Positions 1-8,922 of a stretch of DNA of 64,000 bases are shown here, in pieces. The first letter of the stretch is position 1. Each line of letters opens with the position of its first letter. A model generated the notes under the pieces. The model ran no database searches and was not told the DNA's origin. It saw only the letters and a program-made list of their open reading frames with translations. The stretch covers positions 1,302,001 through 1,366,000 of the forward strand of contig NZ_PIPX01000001.1 in the NCBI RefSeq assembly GCF_003987225.1, read 5' to 3'. Source of the stretch: Pseudidiomarina homiensis. GTDB lineage: Bacteria; Pseudomonadota; Gammaproteobacteria; Enterobacterales; Alteromonadaceae. A program made the position numbers and the translations under genes.

Positions 1-784
<784 letters not shown>

Positions 785-795
785 CTACGAATATT

Positions 796-827
796 AAAAA
801 ACCCCGCCACAAAGGACGGGGTTTCTT
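796..827 (-). terminator. Rho-independent terminator/attenuator between rpmA and obgE
   Basis: On the minus strand the stem AAACCCCG/CGGGGTTT (817-824 with 799-806) is followed by a T tract (A run 795-801 on the plus strand). It lies between the rpmA stop and the obgE start and should uncouple ribosomal protein transcription from obgE. Confidence 0.85.
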
Positions 828-852
828 TGTCTTGCGTTAGCGCGACTGAAAC

Positions 853-1110
853 TTATTCAGTAACGATGCTAACGTATTTGCGGTTTTTAGGACCTTTCTC
901 CGCAAAAGAAACTTTGCCGTCCGCTTTAGCGAACAAAGTGTGGTCACGACCGATACCTACGTTATCACCAGCGTGGAAACGAGTACCACGTTGACGAACG
1001 ATGATGCTACCAGCCAATACTGACTCACCACCGAAGCGCTTTACACCCAGACGTTTACTTTCTGAGTCACGACCGTTTTTGGTTGAACCACCAGCTTTTT
1101 TGTGTGCCAT
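853..1110 (-). CDS. rpmA: 50S ribosomal protein L27
   Basis: Structural protein of the large subunit whose N-terminus reaches the peptidyl-transferase centre. It has 85 residues, the usual length, and begins [19 protein letters not shown], the conserved L27 N-terminus with no cleavable extension. It lies 17 bp downstream of rplU and is co-transcribed with it. A terminator hairpin follows at 796-827. Confidence 0.98.
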   Translation of the reverse strand: MAHKKAGGSTKNGRDSESKRLGVKRFGGESVLAGSIIVRQRGTRFHAGDNVGIGRDHTLFAKADGKVSFAEKGPKNRKYVSIVTE

Positions 1111-1127
1111 GTGTCGTTACTCCTTAA

Positions 1128-1439
1128 TTAACCGTTAAAACCAGTGATTTTCACTTCAGTGAACCACTGACGATGACCTTGATGTTTCATGTGGTGCTTA
1201 CGACGACGGAACTTGATAATGTTCACCTTGTCAGCACGACCATGGTTGACCACTTCCGCTTTAACGGATCCACCAGAAACAAAAGGCGCGCCGATTTTCA
1301 CGTCGTCACCGTTCGACAGCATTAATACTTGGTCGAACTCAACCACATCACCAGTGGCTGCTTCCAGCTTTTCCAGGCGGACGATTTGGCCTTCAGTAAC
1401 ACGGTGTTGCTTACCGCCACTTTGGAATACTGCGTACAT
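1128..1439 (-). CDS. rplU: 50S ribosomal protein L21
   Basis: Large-subunit protein that binds 23S rRNA. It has 103 residues, full length, with the typical start [14 protein letters not shown] and the basic C-terminal segment [15 protein letters not shown]. It is the first gene of rplU-rpmA(-obgE). In E. coli and many relatives rplU is divergent from ispB; here ispB lies upstream in the same direction with a BIME between them (see findings). A good sigma70 promoter is visible at 1493-1521. Confidence 0.98.
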   Translation of the reverse strand: MYAVFQSGGKQHRVTEGQIVRLEKLEAATGDVVEFDQVLMLSNGDDVKIGAPFVSGGSVKAEVVNHGRADKVNIIKFRRRKHHMKHQGHRQWFTEVKITGFNG

Positions 1440-1492
1440 AACTTTCTCCGATTTGCCCGTCTGGGCGAGTTTAGTTTTAAATCAGGGCGCGA

Positions 1493-1521
1493 ATTATAAA
1501 CAAACTCCCTGCGGGAGTAAA
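1493..1521 (-). promoter_or_regulatory. Sigma70 promoter of rplU-rpmA
   Basis: Read on the minus strand: -35 TTTACT (1516-1521), 17-bp spacer, perfect -10 TATAAT (1493-1498). The GC-rich TCGCGCCC follows directly, as in discriminators of stringently controlled ribosomal promoters. A small GCCC/GGGC hairpin lies in the leader at about 1456-1467. Confidence 0.7.
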
Positions 1522-1530
1522 GGCCTAAAA

Positions 1531-1577
1531 GCGCTGTTTGCTATTCGCTGTTCGTGCGCTCACTGCGTTCGCTGTTC
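1531..1577. repeat. Accessory repeat (GCTGTTTGCTATTCGCTGTTCG type) next to a BIME
   Basis: The sequence contains GCTGTTTGCTATTCGCTG and a second CGCTGTTCG copy. Related sequences occur at 16277-16300, 29012-29087 and 36384-36406. It abuts the BIME at 1579 directly. Confidence 0.6.
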
Positions 1578-1578
1578 G

Positions 1579-1669
1579 GTAGCCCGTGGTTCTACCACGG
1601 GTCTAATCTGACGTTTCGGCCATCTTGATTCAATTCGGACGTAACCCGTGGTAGAACCACGGGCTACCA
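1579..1669. repeat. BIME 1: pair of inverted REPs, type A spacer
   Basis: Cores CCCGTGGTTCTACCACGGG at 1583-1601 and its inverse at 1645-1663, each with a GTAG head facing outward or a close variant (GTAA before the second). The spacer carries the type A sequence TGACGTTTC..CCAT..TTCAATTC. It lies between the ispB stop and the rplU promoter. Confidence 0.9.
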
Positions 1670-1684
1670 CGGGAGGCGTGAGGG

Positions 1685-2656
1685 CTACGCGACGCGGTCG
1701 ATGGCGATGTCGGCCAAGGCATGCAACGCGTCGCGGTGCTGTGATAGTGGCAACAGCTTAAGTTGCGCTTGCGCTAGCTGCGCTTCTTTCAATGCCCGAT
1801 CCCGTGTGTAATCCAATGCGCCAGTGCGACGCATCGCTGCCAAAATCGTTTGCAAATGCTCGCGACCGTCGCCTTGTTCAATAGCACCACGAATCAATTG
1901 CGCTTCGTCGTCATTGCCGTGCCACATGGCATACAACAATGGCAACGTCGGTTTACCTTCAGCTAAATCATCACCGGCTTGCTTGCCCATGACTTCGCTG
2001 TCTGCAGTGTAATCCAAAAGATCATCAACCAACTGGAAGGCAGTACCAAGGTGACGACCATACGCCGCCAACGCTTCTTCCACTTCTGTGCTTTCGTTAG
2101 CGAGTACCGCACCAAGTTGCGTTGCCGCTTCAAAAAGTTTACCGGTTTTACCGTAGATCACGTCAAAGTAGCTGGCTTCTGTGGTATCTGGATCGTTGCA
2201 GTTCATCAACTGCAACACCTCACCTTCAGAAATCACGTTGGTCGCATCGGCCAAGATCTTCATGACTTTCATCGATTCGAGCGTGACCATCAGCTGGAAT
2301 GCCCGCGTGTAAAGAAAGTCACCTACCAACACGCTGGCTTCGTTGCCAAACACCGCATTGGCGGTTTCTTGCCCACGGCGCAATTCAGAAGCGTCAACCA
2401 CATCGTCATGCAGCAAGGTGGCGGTATGAATGAATTCGATAATCGTCGCCAAGGTCAGGTGACCTTGTCCCTCATAGCCCACAGCGCGCGCAGCCGTGAC
2501 GGCAAGCAGCGGACGCAAACGCTTACCACCACTGTTGACAATATAAAGACCAAGTTGATTAATAAGTGCAACGTCAGATTTTAACTCGTCACCGATAAGG
2601 GTGTTGACCCCTTTCATATCGGCAGCCATTAATTCAGAGATCTCATTTAACTTCAT
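1685..2656 (-). CDS. ispB: Octaprenyl (all-trans polyprenyl) diphosphate synthase
   Basis: Condenses isopentenyl units onto farnesyl diphosphate to make the ubiquinone side chain. It has 323 residues, matching the IspB family. The first aspartate-rich motif is LLHDDVVDASELRRG and the second FQLVDDLLDYTAD; GGKRLRPLL is the N-terminal substrate-binding stretch. Chain length (C40) is inferred from family membership, not from sequence. It is transcribed toward rplU rather than divergently. The ATG at 2654-2656 is the only plausible start. Confidence 0.95.
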   Translation of the reverse strand: MKLNEISELMAADMKGVNTLIGDELKSDVALINQLGLYIVNSGGKRLRPLLAVTAARAVGYEGQGHLTLATIIEFIHTATLLHDDVVDASELRRGQETANAVFGNEASVLVGDFLYTRAFQLMVTLESMKVMKILADATNVISEGEVLQLMNCNDPDTTEASYFDVIYGKTGKLFEAATQLGAVLANESTEVEEALAAYGRHLGTAFQLVDDLLDYTADSEVMGKQAGDDLAEGKPTLPLLYAMWHGNDDEAQLIRGAIEQGDGREHLQTILAAMRRTGALDYTRDRALKEAQLAQAQLKLLPLSQHRDALHALADIAIDRVA

Positions 2657-2695
2657 ACGGCGTCGCCAACAACGATAAGAAGGTTAAGATCTTAC

Positions 2696-2728
2696 AAAGA
2701 AAAAGGGACGGGGTCGACCCCCATCCCT
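2696..2728 (-). terminator. Terminator of the TonB-dependent receptor gene
   Basis: Minus-strand stem AGGGATGGGG/CCCCGTCCCT (2719-2728 with 2704-2713, one G-U pair) followed by a T-rich stretch (2697-2704). It sits 35 bp after the receptor stop codon. Confidence 0.85.
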
Positions 2729-2762
2729 TCGACTTCGCTTATTTTTACGGCTTGCGCAAAAA

Positions 2763-5393
2763 TTAGAAGCGATATTGTGCTCTTACATAATAGAATCCAC
2801 CGTTCACACCCATTGGCGAGGTTGGCGGATACTCCGAACCCACTAGGCCAGCGTAAGGGTTCTCGTCAGGACGCTCATCAAATAAGTTGCGCGCACCGCC
2901 GGCGACCTTCCACTGCTCAGTGAAACTGTAACCCAGTTCTAAATCTACTGTGGTTTCTGCCCCAGCGAAGATATCCAGGCCACCACCAGCATCTACGTGG
3001 TCTTCATAGTACTCACCAAAATAGTTCAACCGCACTAAAGTGTTGAGTTTGTCACGTTGCCAATCAAAGGTGAGCGTGGCGCGATGCTCCGGCAGGTTAT
3101 CTTCAAGCATCATGACTTTCGCTAAGTTGATGTAGGCTGGATTAAACTCATCGACCGTGGTGTCGGTCCAGTTATAGGCCAAACCATACTTCATTTCGCC
3201 GTCCCACAGGTCATGGGTGTAGTTCGCAACAACATCGATACCCTGAGTGGTAGTTTGGAAGTCATTAGCAAAGTACACTACACTGCTGTAGCTACTGGCG
3301 TCACGAATGCCTTGCTCGAGCAACGCATCAATGTCGGCTTGCGTTAATGGAATTGCAGAAGTACGGGTTAAGCGATCGCTCACTTCAACATTAAAGTAGT
3401 CAACCGTGAGGTAAAAGCCATTCGCAAACTCACCTACCAAGCCTAAGCTATAGGCAGTCGACTCTTCCGGCTCAAGTGGCTTACCGCCTTTCAGTGCCGC
3501 AATCGGATTGGTCGGTGGCAGCAACGCTTGGTCTTGTAACTCGCTACCAACGAAGGCTGTGGTAACGTTCACCACATTACTCTGCCCTACCGTTGGCGCT
3601 TTAAAACCAGTGCTCACCGCACCACGTAAGGCCCAATCGTCGGTCAGTTGTAACCGCGCTGAGATTTTACCGTTCAAGGTTTCACCGAAGTCGGTAAAGT
3701 CCTCGTAGCGAACTGCGACACCCATCATGAAGTCAGCGGTCAAATAGGTTTCGGCATCGGCGTAAATAGCCCAGTTACCGCGGCTCCACTCACCGGCAGC
3801 TTCAGGTTTAATGCCAGGGAAACCGTTTGAGCCAATGCCAAACCCTTGCGACGTTCCAGTAGCAGGATCGAAAGCAAGACTGCCGACCGCGTACGATGCT
3901 GGATCACCGACTTCTTGTTTGAATGTTTCACGGCGATATTCGATACCAGTTGCGACGTTAATCGCATCATAAAACCCATCAACATCAATGGCCTTACTCA
4001 GGTCAAAGTTGAAGTTTTTCTCCAGTTGACTTGCCGCACCCGGCTCAAAGCTCGTCGGTGTATCTGGACCAAGGCTTGGGTTCACAGTACCGCTGATTAA
4101 ATACTCAATACGGGAGTAGCCGACGCCAATACTGACATCGTAGAACCAGTCATCATCGGTATAGCCATTGGTGCCAGCTACAAAAGCAGCATCCGAGACA
4201 ATCCCACCGAAGCGCGGCGTAAAGCCGCCGGGAAACATTTCATTGAAGGCAAAACAGTTCGCCCCGACTGCAGTACTGTTATCCGCAATCGCTTGATAGT
4301 TAGGATTTTCAAGTACATTATCGCCAATTTGTACTTGCGGGCATTCAACTCCTACACCTACGCCATCAAGGTCGCCAACGAGTAATAAGGCATTGCCATC
4401 GCCATCAGTACCGCCGTCATATACTCCACCGCGCGTGTGCGGGTTACGATAGTAGAAGCCACCTTCAATCTCGCGCTCGGCGTAGTTGGCGTACAAGTAA
4501 GCTTCTTTGTTGTCACCTAAATCGAGGCCAAAATTACCCAGTACTTTCATGTCGTACTTAATTTCTGGTGTGCCCCAAATTTGCGCCGGCTCTTCCACGA
4601 ACGTGTTCCCTGCAGCGATGAGTGCCGCCGCATCATCGCGTTGCACACTTCGACTGGTAGGATCGGCAGACTTGTATTCCATACTAAAGTTGGCATAGCC
4701 ACGTTCGGACAATTCAAGTCCGGCATTAGCAGCAACTTGGTACATTGCGCCGTCGCCTTCTGCGGTCTCGCCATAGCGCGCTTCAGCAGAGCCACCGTCA
4801 CTGGCATCTTTTAAGACAAAATTAATTACCCCGGCGATAGCGTCCGAACCATACTGTGCGGCGGCACCGTCACGCAGTACTTCTACCTGCTTTAAGGCAA
4901 TCGCGGGCAAGGTCGAGATATCAGGTCCCTGCGCGCCATCTGACAAACCACCGCCAAGAAAAGTAATGACCGCCGAACGGTGACGGCGCTTACCGTTCCA
5001 TAGAACGAGTGTGTGATCCGAAGCCAAACCACGCAGGTTCGCTGGACGCACTAGAGTCGAAGCATCGTTGATCGGTTGGTCATTTACATTAAACGAAGGC
5101 ACCACCGTCGACATCATCGTCATCATGTCGGTTGAGCCCTGCTCCATAAACTCTTCGGCCGAAATAATATCCAACGGCACGGCTGAATCACCCACCGAAC
5201 GCGGCGCTGAACGTGTACCTACAACAGCGATACGCTCTTCAGCTTTTTCGACTTGCTCTTCTTGTTGGTTATCGTTGGCTTCTTGCGCATAAGCGCTTGA
5301 AGTTGTCAGAAGTGGAATTGATGCAGCGAACAAAACCAAACTGATCGACTGTGCTAAACGTGTTTTAGACCCAGGCACTTTTGATGTGGCCAT
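2763..5393 (-). CDS. TonB-dependent outer-membrane receptor
   Basis: Ligand-gated beta-barrel importer energised by TonB. It has 876 residues. The signal peptide ends near TTSSAYAQ (residue ~37), followed by an acidic/Gln-rich stretch and a TonB-box-like ERIAVVGTRS. The plug domain (about residues 65-190) contains LRDGAAAQYGSDAIAGVINF, the typical plug signature. The remainder is barrel, ending YYVRAQYRF with the terminal Phe favoured by the BAM machinery. The substrate cannot be read from the sequence or from the neighbours. It is monocistronic, with its own terminator and a ~135-bp upstream gap. The start is supported by a GGGGGAAGG ribosome-binding site. Confidence 0.93.
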   Translation of the reverse strand: MATSKVPGSKTRLAQSISLVLFAASIPLLTTSSAYAQEANDNQQEEQVEKAEERIAVVGTRSAPRSVGDSAVPLDIISAEEFMEQGSTDMMTMMSTVVPSFNVNDQPINDASTLVRPANLRGLASDHTLVLWNGKRRHRSAVITFLGGGLSDGAQGPDISTLPAIALKQVEVLRDGAAAQYGSDAIAGVINFVLKDASDGGSAEARYGETAEGDGAMYQVAANAGLELSERGYANFSMEYKSADPTSRSVQRDDAAALIAAGNTFVEEPAQIWGTPEIKYDMKVLGNFGLDLGDNKEAYLYANYAEREIEGGFYYRNPHTRGGVYDGGTDGDGNALLLVGDLDGVGVGVECPQVQIGDNVLENPNYQAIADNSTAVGANCFAFNEMFPGGFTPRFGGIVSDAAFVAGTNGYTDDDWFYDVSIGVGYSRIEYLISGTVNPSLGPDTPTSFEPGAASQLEKNFNFDLSKAIDVDGFYDAINVATGIEYRRETFKQEVGDPASYAVGSLAFDPATGTSQGFGIGSNGFPGIKPEAAGEWSRGNWAIYADAETYLTADFMMGVAVRYEDFTDFGETLNGKISARLQLTDDWALRGAVSTGFKAPTVGQSNVVNVTTAFVGSELQDQALLPPTNPIAALKGGKPLEPEESTAYSLGLVGEFANGFYLTVDYFNVEVSDRLTRTSAIPLTQADIDALLEQGIRDASSYSSVVYFANDFQTTTQGIDVVANYTHDLWDGEMKYGLAYNWTDTTVDEFNPAYINLAKVMMLEDNLPEHRATLTFDWQRDKLNTLVRLNYFGEYYEDHVDAGGGLDIFAGAETTVDLELGYSFTEQWKVAGGARNLFDERPDENPYAGLVGSEYPPTSPMGVNGGFYYVRAQYRF

Positions 5394-5529
5394 GAGACCT
5401 TCCCCCTTGTTGCTATTATTATTTTTGTCCTATGAGTAAGCTCATAAGACTATTACAAATAGCTTAGCCTAGATCAAAAAACAACCTGTTATAGACATTA
5501 GTCGAATATTTAATGCGATTCGTCGACGG

Positions 5530-6084
5530 TTAAAGTGAGCGATTTGGTCTGAGAAATGCAATAGCACTACCGATTAGCGCGCCGCCAATATGAGCATGGA
5601 CAGCTACGCCGCTGGCGTACTGGGGATAGAGGAGATCAAGAATGAGTTTTGCGCTAAGCGCAACAAGCACCAGGCTGCCGATAAGTTTTCGCTGGCGTAG
5701 CTCAGTAACACCACTGTAGGCAAAAAGGCCATAGAGTGTGCCCGAGAAGCCTGAAAATACGCTAAATTCACCATTCAATGCCCATTCTGCTAACGAGCTG
5801 ACCACCATAACTAAGGGTAGCAAAAGCCAATAACGCTTCTGGGGAATACTTTCGGCGAATAGCGCCCACCACAGCAGAATACCGCCCAGATTGAGTGCTA
5901 AATGCGACCAACTGTGATGCAGCAACTGAGCGCTGAAAAGCGTATACCAATGAAAATCGGTACGCGAGAGTAACAAGGTTTGCCGCACATCCGCTGGCAA
6001 CAGCATTGCGCAAGCTAAGATAACCGCTAACGCTAAAGGAGGAATGACATAAGTCGGCGACAGCGGTAGTTGTAATCGAAACAC
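5530..6084 (-). CDS. rrtA: Rhomboid-family intramembrane serine protease, rhombosortase-like
   Basis: Small polytopic inner-membrane protein (184 residues, about six hydrophobic segments). HHSWSHLALNLGG is the rhomboid loop/HxxxN motif, GFSGTLYGL contains the catalytic serine of GxSG, and VAVHAHIGGALIG contains the catalytic histidine. The short length and the Phe-Ser-Gly form of the active site match rhombosortases, which process GlyGly-CTERM proteins in marine gammaproteobacteria. Assignment to that subfamily is inference; rhomboid protease is secure. No GlyGly-CTERM substrate is encoded nearby. It follows the mdh terminator by about 15 bp. Confidence 0.8.
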   Translation of the reverse strand: MFRLQLPLSPTYVIPPLALAVILACAMLLPADVRQTLLLSRTDFHWYTLFSAQLLHHSWSHLALNLGGILLWWALFAESIPQKRYWLLLPLVMVVSSLAEWALNGEFSVFSGFSGTLYGLFAYSGVTELRQRKLIGSLVLVALSAKLILDLLYPQYASGVAVHAHIGGALIGSAIAFLRPNRSL

Positions 6085-6098
6085 CTTTTGTACACTCC

Positions 6099-6137
6099 CA
6101 AAAAAAACGCTGAGAAAGGAAATCCTAACTCAGCGTT
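6099..6137 (-). terminator. Terminator downstream of mdh
   Basis: Minus-strand stem AACGCTGAG/CTCAGCGTT (6129-6137 with 6106-6114) followed by eight Ts (A run 6100-6107 on the plus strand). Confidence 0.92.
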
Positions 6138-6164
6138 ATACAAGATTACATTGGTCGAAACGAC

Positions 6165-7097
6165 TTACTTAACGAAGTCCAAGCCTGTTTGGATGTCGCC
6201 TTTCAGGCCGTCGAGCATTGCTGCTTTGGCTTTTTCTTCAAAAGCGCTCAGCTCGCCATACGGTAGAATCTCTTCGATACCGTTTTTACCTAAACGTACT
6301 GGATGAGCAAAGAACAACGCGTCTTTACCGTCGGTTTCAACGTAAGTGTACTCGACCACGCTGTTGTCGCCTTCAAGTGCTTTCACGAGTGACAAGCAGA
6401 AACGTGCTGCAGCTTGGCCCATAGAAAGGGTTGCCGAGCCGCCGCCAGCTTTGGCTTCAACAACTTCGGTGCCAGCATTCTGGATGCGATGGGTCAATTG
6501 CTCGATTTGCTCGTCTGTGAAGCTCAAACCGGTTTGTGACAGCAATGGCAAGATGGTCGTGCCGCTGTGGCCGCCGATAACTGGAACTTGCACTTCTGCT
6601 GGGTTCTTACCGTGGATTTCAGCAACAAAAGTTTCCGCACGGATCACGTCAAGAGTGGTGACACCGAACAATTTGTTTTTGTTGTAAACGCCCTTCTTCT
6701 CGAGTACGCGCTTGGCGATCGCTACGGTGGTGTTCACTGGGTTAGTGATGATACCAATGCAAGCGTTCGGGCAGTTGTCTGCGATAGCTTCAACCAAGTT
6801 CGCAACGATACCAGCGTTAATGTTGAACAGGTCAGAACGATCCATACCTGGCTTACGCGGCACGCCCGCTGGGATGAGCACGATGTCAGCACCAACCAAC
6901 GCTGGAGCAAGGTCATCTTTACCGTAACCTTTAACGTTAACGGCAGTTGGGATGTGGCTGAGATCAACAGCAACACCTGGTACTACCGGCGCTACGTCGT
7001 ACAGCGCCAACTCAGATCCAGCAGGTAATTGGGTTTTCAAAAGTAATGATAGTGCTTGGCCGATTCCGCCAGCTGCACCTAAAACTGCAACTTTCAT
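6165..7097 (-). CDS. mdh: Malate dehydrogenase (NAD)
   Basis: Oxidises malate to oxaloacetate in the TCA cycle. The start chosen is the ATG at 7095-7097 ([14 protein letters not shown], 310 aa), identical in form to the E. coli enzyme and preceded by GGAG; an in-frame ATG 12 bp upstream would add four residues and place that GGAG inside the gene. The Rossmann GAAGGIGQ is N-terminal. [17 protein letters not shown] carries the substrate arginines, and [12 protein letters not shown] holds the catalytic histidine. It is divergent from argR, as in enterics. Confidence 0.97.
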   Translation of the reverse strand: MKVAVLGAAGGIGQALSLLLKTQLPAGSELALYDVAPVVPGVAVDLSHIPTAVNVKGYGKDDLAPALVGADIVLIPAGVPRKPGMDRSDLFNINAGIVANLVEAIADNCPNACIGIITNPVNTTVAIAKRVLEKKGVYNKNKLFGVTTLDVIRAETFVAEIHGKNPAEVQVPVIGGHSGTTILPLLSQTGLSFTDEQIEQLTHRIQNAGTEVVEAKAGGGSATLSMGQAAARFCLSLVKALEGDNSVVEYTYVETDGKDALFFAHPVRLGKNGIEEILPYGELSAFEEKAKAAMLDGLKGDIQTGLDFVK

Positions 7098-7276
7098 CTC
7101 AGACTCCATCCAGTTGTTGGGTTGGGGAAAATTTTGGTGCCGAAAGACTACTGCAAAACCGCCGAAATTACAACCAAGATGGCGCTGGCTAGGCGTTTTG
7201 GCGCAAGTGCGATAGACTGTCTTTTGATTTACGAAAGGGTTCGATAGATAACAATAACAAGAGGCAGCGACGGAAC

Positions 7277-7744
7277 ATGGCTAGTGCGAAATCTGATGCA
7301 ATGATCGAGACCTTCAAGGGCTTGTTGAAAGAGGAACGCTATGGCTCGCAAAGCGAGATTGTAGATGCGATGAAGGCCCGCGGCCACGACAACATCAGTC
7401 AGTCGAAAGTCTCTCGTTTGCTGTCAAAGTATGGCGCGGTTCGTACCCGTAATGCGCGGCAAGAAATGGTCTATTGCCTGCCTGCCGAACTTGGTATTCC
7501 ATCAACCCGCGCACCATTATCCCAGCTTGTTTTAGATATTCAGCACAATGATGTGATGGTGATCATTCGTACCTCACCCGGTGCCGCGCAGCTGATTGCC
7601 CGATTGCTGGATTCGGTCGGGAAAAAAGAAGGCGTATTGGGAACAATTGCCGGTGACGACACCATTTTTATCGCACCAGTAAAGGTGTCGGATATCGATT
7701 TTACCCTGCAGAAAGTCCGCGAGCTGTTTGAAAGTGTTGGGTAG
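7277..7744 (+). CDS. argR: Arginine repressor ArgR, stop codon supplied by a REP
   Basis: Hexameric arginine-dependent repressor of arginine biosynthesis and partner in XerCD cer-type recombination. It has 155 residues. The N-terminal winged helix contains [19 protein letters not shown]. The C-terminal oligomerisation/arginine-binding domain has [13 protein letters not shown] with the ligand-binding aspartates. The TAG stop (7742-7744) lies within the GTAG head of BIME 2, so the gene end and the repeat are fused. It is convergent with the DyP peroxidase gene across that BIME. Confidence 0.97.
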   Translation: MASAKSDAMIETFKGLLKEERYGSQSEIVDAMKARGHDNISQSKVSRLLSKYGAVRTRNARQEMVYCLPAELGIPSTRAPLSQLVLDIQHNDVMVIIRTSPGAAQLIARLLDSVGKKEGVLGTIAGDDTIFIAPVKVSDIDFTLQKVRELFESVG

Positions 7745-7830
7745 CCCGTGGTTCTACCACGGGTCCAGCCTGACATTTCAACCATGTACGTTCAATTCGA
7801 CAGACCCCGTGGTAGAACCACGGGCTACCA
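7740..7830. repeat. BIME 2 at the argR stop codon, type A spacer
   Basis: Inverted REP cores at 7745-7763 and 7806-7824. The left GTAG head (7741-7744) contains the argR stop codon. It fills most of the gap between the convergent argR and peroxidase genes, where no conventional terminator is visible, so the hairpins may end both transcripts. Confidence 0.92.
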
Positions 7831-7865
7831 CATTCCCGCATTGACCACCGTCAAAATGGTAGGGT

Positions 7866-8786
7866 TTATGCAAACCGGTTCAAAAAGTCGACCGAAGGCA
7901 CAAAGTACGCGGCATTGGTGACCGCCTCGGTGTAATCTAGCAGCGGGTCATAATCGCCACTGTCATCTTCGTAATAGCGTTGCTTAAGCCAGCGCACCAC
8001 ATCCAGCGGCCGCGCAGTGAAATACATTGCCAGCAAGCCCTGCTCACGCATATCGCCCCACGGCATATTCTGCCGCAACATCTGCAATGGCTGCTCTTGC
8101 TCATCTTGCATCTTCGCCTTCTGCGCATGCGTCACCATATGCAAACCCGCTTCGCTAATCTTCTCGCCGGTGAGCTTTTTGCGGCCAATCACAAACTCTT
8201 GCATTTCTTGCGTCATTTGCTCCCAGCGGCGTAAGTCATGACGGAACTTTTGCACGAACAAATAGCTACCATTGGCAAACACCGCATCGTCGTCGGCATG
8301 AATCAACGCCAACTGCCGGCGGCGAATACCGCGTGGATTTTCCGGTGCATCAATGAAGCCGGTTAGATCACGGCCATCCATAAAGCGAAACGTCGGGATC
8401 TGCTCGATCAACTCAACATCATGACCTAACCATTCAAGGATCGTGCGAGCGCTATGGTAGTTAACGTCAAAACGGTCCGACCTTAACGTCAGCAGCAAGT
8501 CCACCGGTTCTCGCGGCGCTTGCCGGTCACCATCACGCAAGTCAGGAAACTGCCCAAGTTGCGGGGGCCGCTCATGCGGATACAGCGTATCCCAGTAATC
8601 GCTACCAACAGCCACGTAGCCACTTAGTAAAGCTTCTGAAAAACGTTCATCAAGCTCGTCAAAAAGTGCTGGAATACGGGCAAGCTTGCGGCGCATGTTA
8701 CTAACGTCTTCATTCATCACGTTAAGTAACAAGGTCAGGCCGTGCAAATTCGGTTCGGCATAAATGCCTTTTTGCGCTTGTGCCAT
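7866..8786 (-). CDS. DyP-type heme peroxidase (YfeX-like)
   Basis: Cytoplasmic dye-decolourising-type peroxidase. The start at 8786 (MAQAQKGIYAEPN, 306 aa) matches family length; upstream codons lack homology. The distal-pocket motif reads GFIDAPENPRG, so the usual GxxDG has Ala at its last position while the catalytic Asp is kept. The proximal heme histidine is in HMVTHAQKA and the distal arginine in RQNMPWG. The C-terminus YFVPSVDFLNRFA is typical and carries no encapsulin-targeting tail. It is a single gene, convergent with argR. The physiological substrate is unknown. Confidence 0.88.
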   Translation of the reverse strand: MAQAQKGIYAEPNLHGLTLLLNVMNEDVSNMRRKLARIPALFDELDERFSEALLSGYVAVGSDYWDTLYPHERPPQLGQFPDLRDGDRQAPREPVDLLLTLRSDRFDVNYHSARTILEWLGHDVELIEQIPTFRFMDGRDLTGFIDAPENPRGIRRRQLALIHADDDAVFANGSYLFVQKFRHDLRRWEQMTQEMQEFVIGRKKLTGEKISEAGLHMVTHAQKAKMQDEQEQPLQMLRQNMPWGDMREQGLLAMYFTARPLDVVRWLKQRYYEDDSGDYDPLLDYTEAVTNAAYFVPSVDFLNRFA

Positions 8787-8922
8787 GCGTATTCCTTTTT
8801 CGCTGTTCGTGGAATGCAGTCGACTGGTCGCAAGGTTGTTGCGCTTGCGCCTCACTGGCATACAATGGTTTTCAGTTTAGCAAATATTTTACGAAAAAAA
8901 TCATAAATTAAGCGGAGTTATT

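Noticed and set aside
7098-7276. ARG boxes in the mdh/argR intergenic region
   Set aside because: I looked for paired TGNAT..ATNCA-like half-sites and found no convincing match, so autoregulation of argR is not claimed from sequence.
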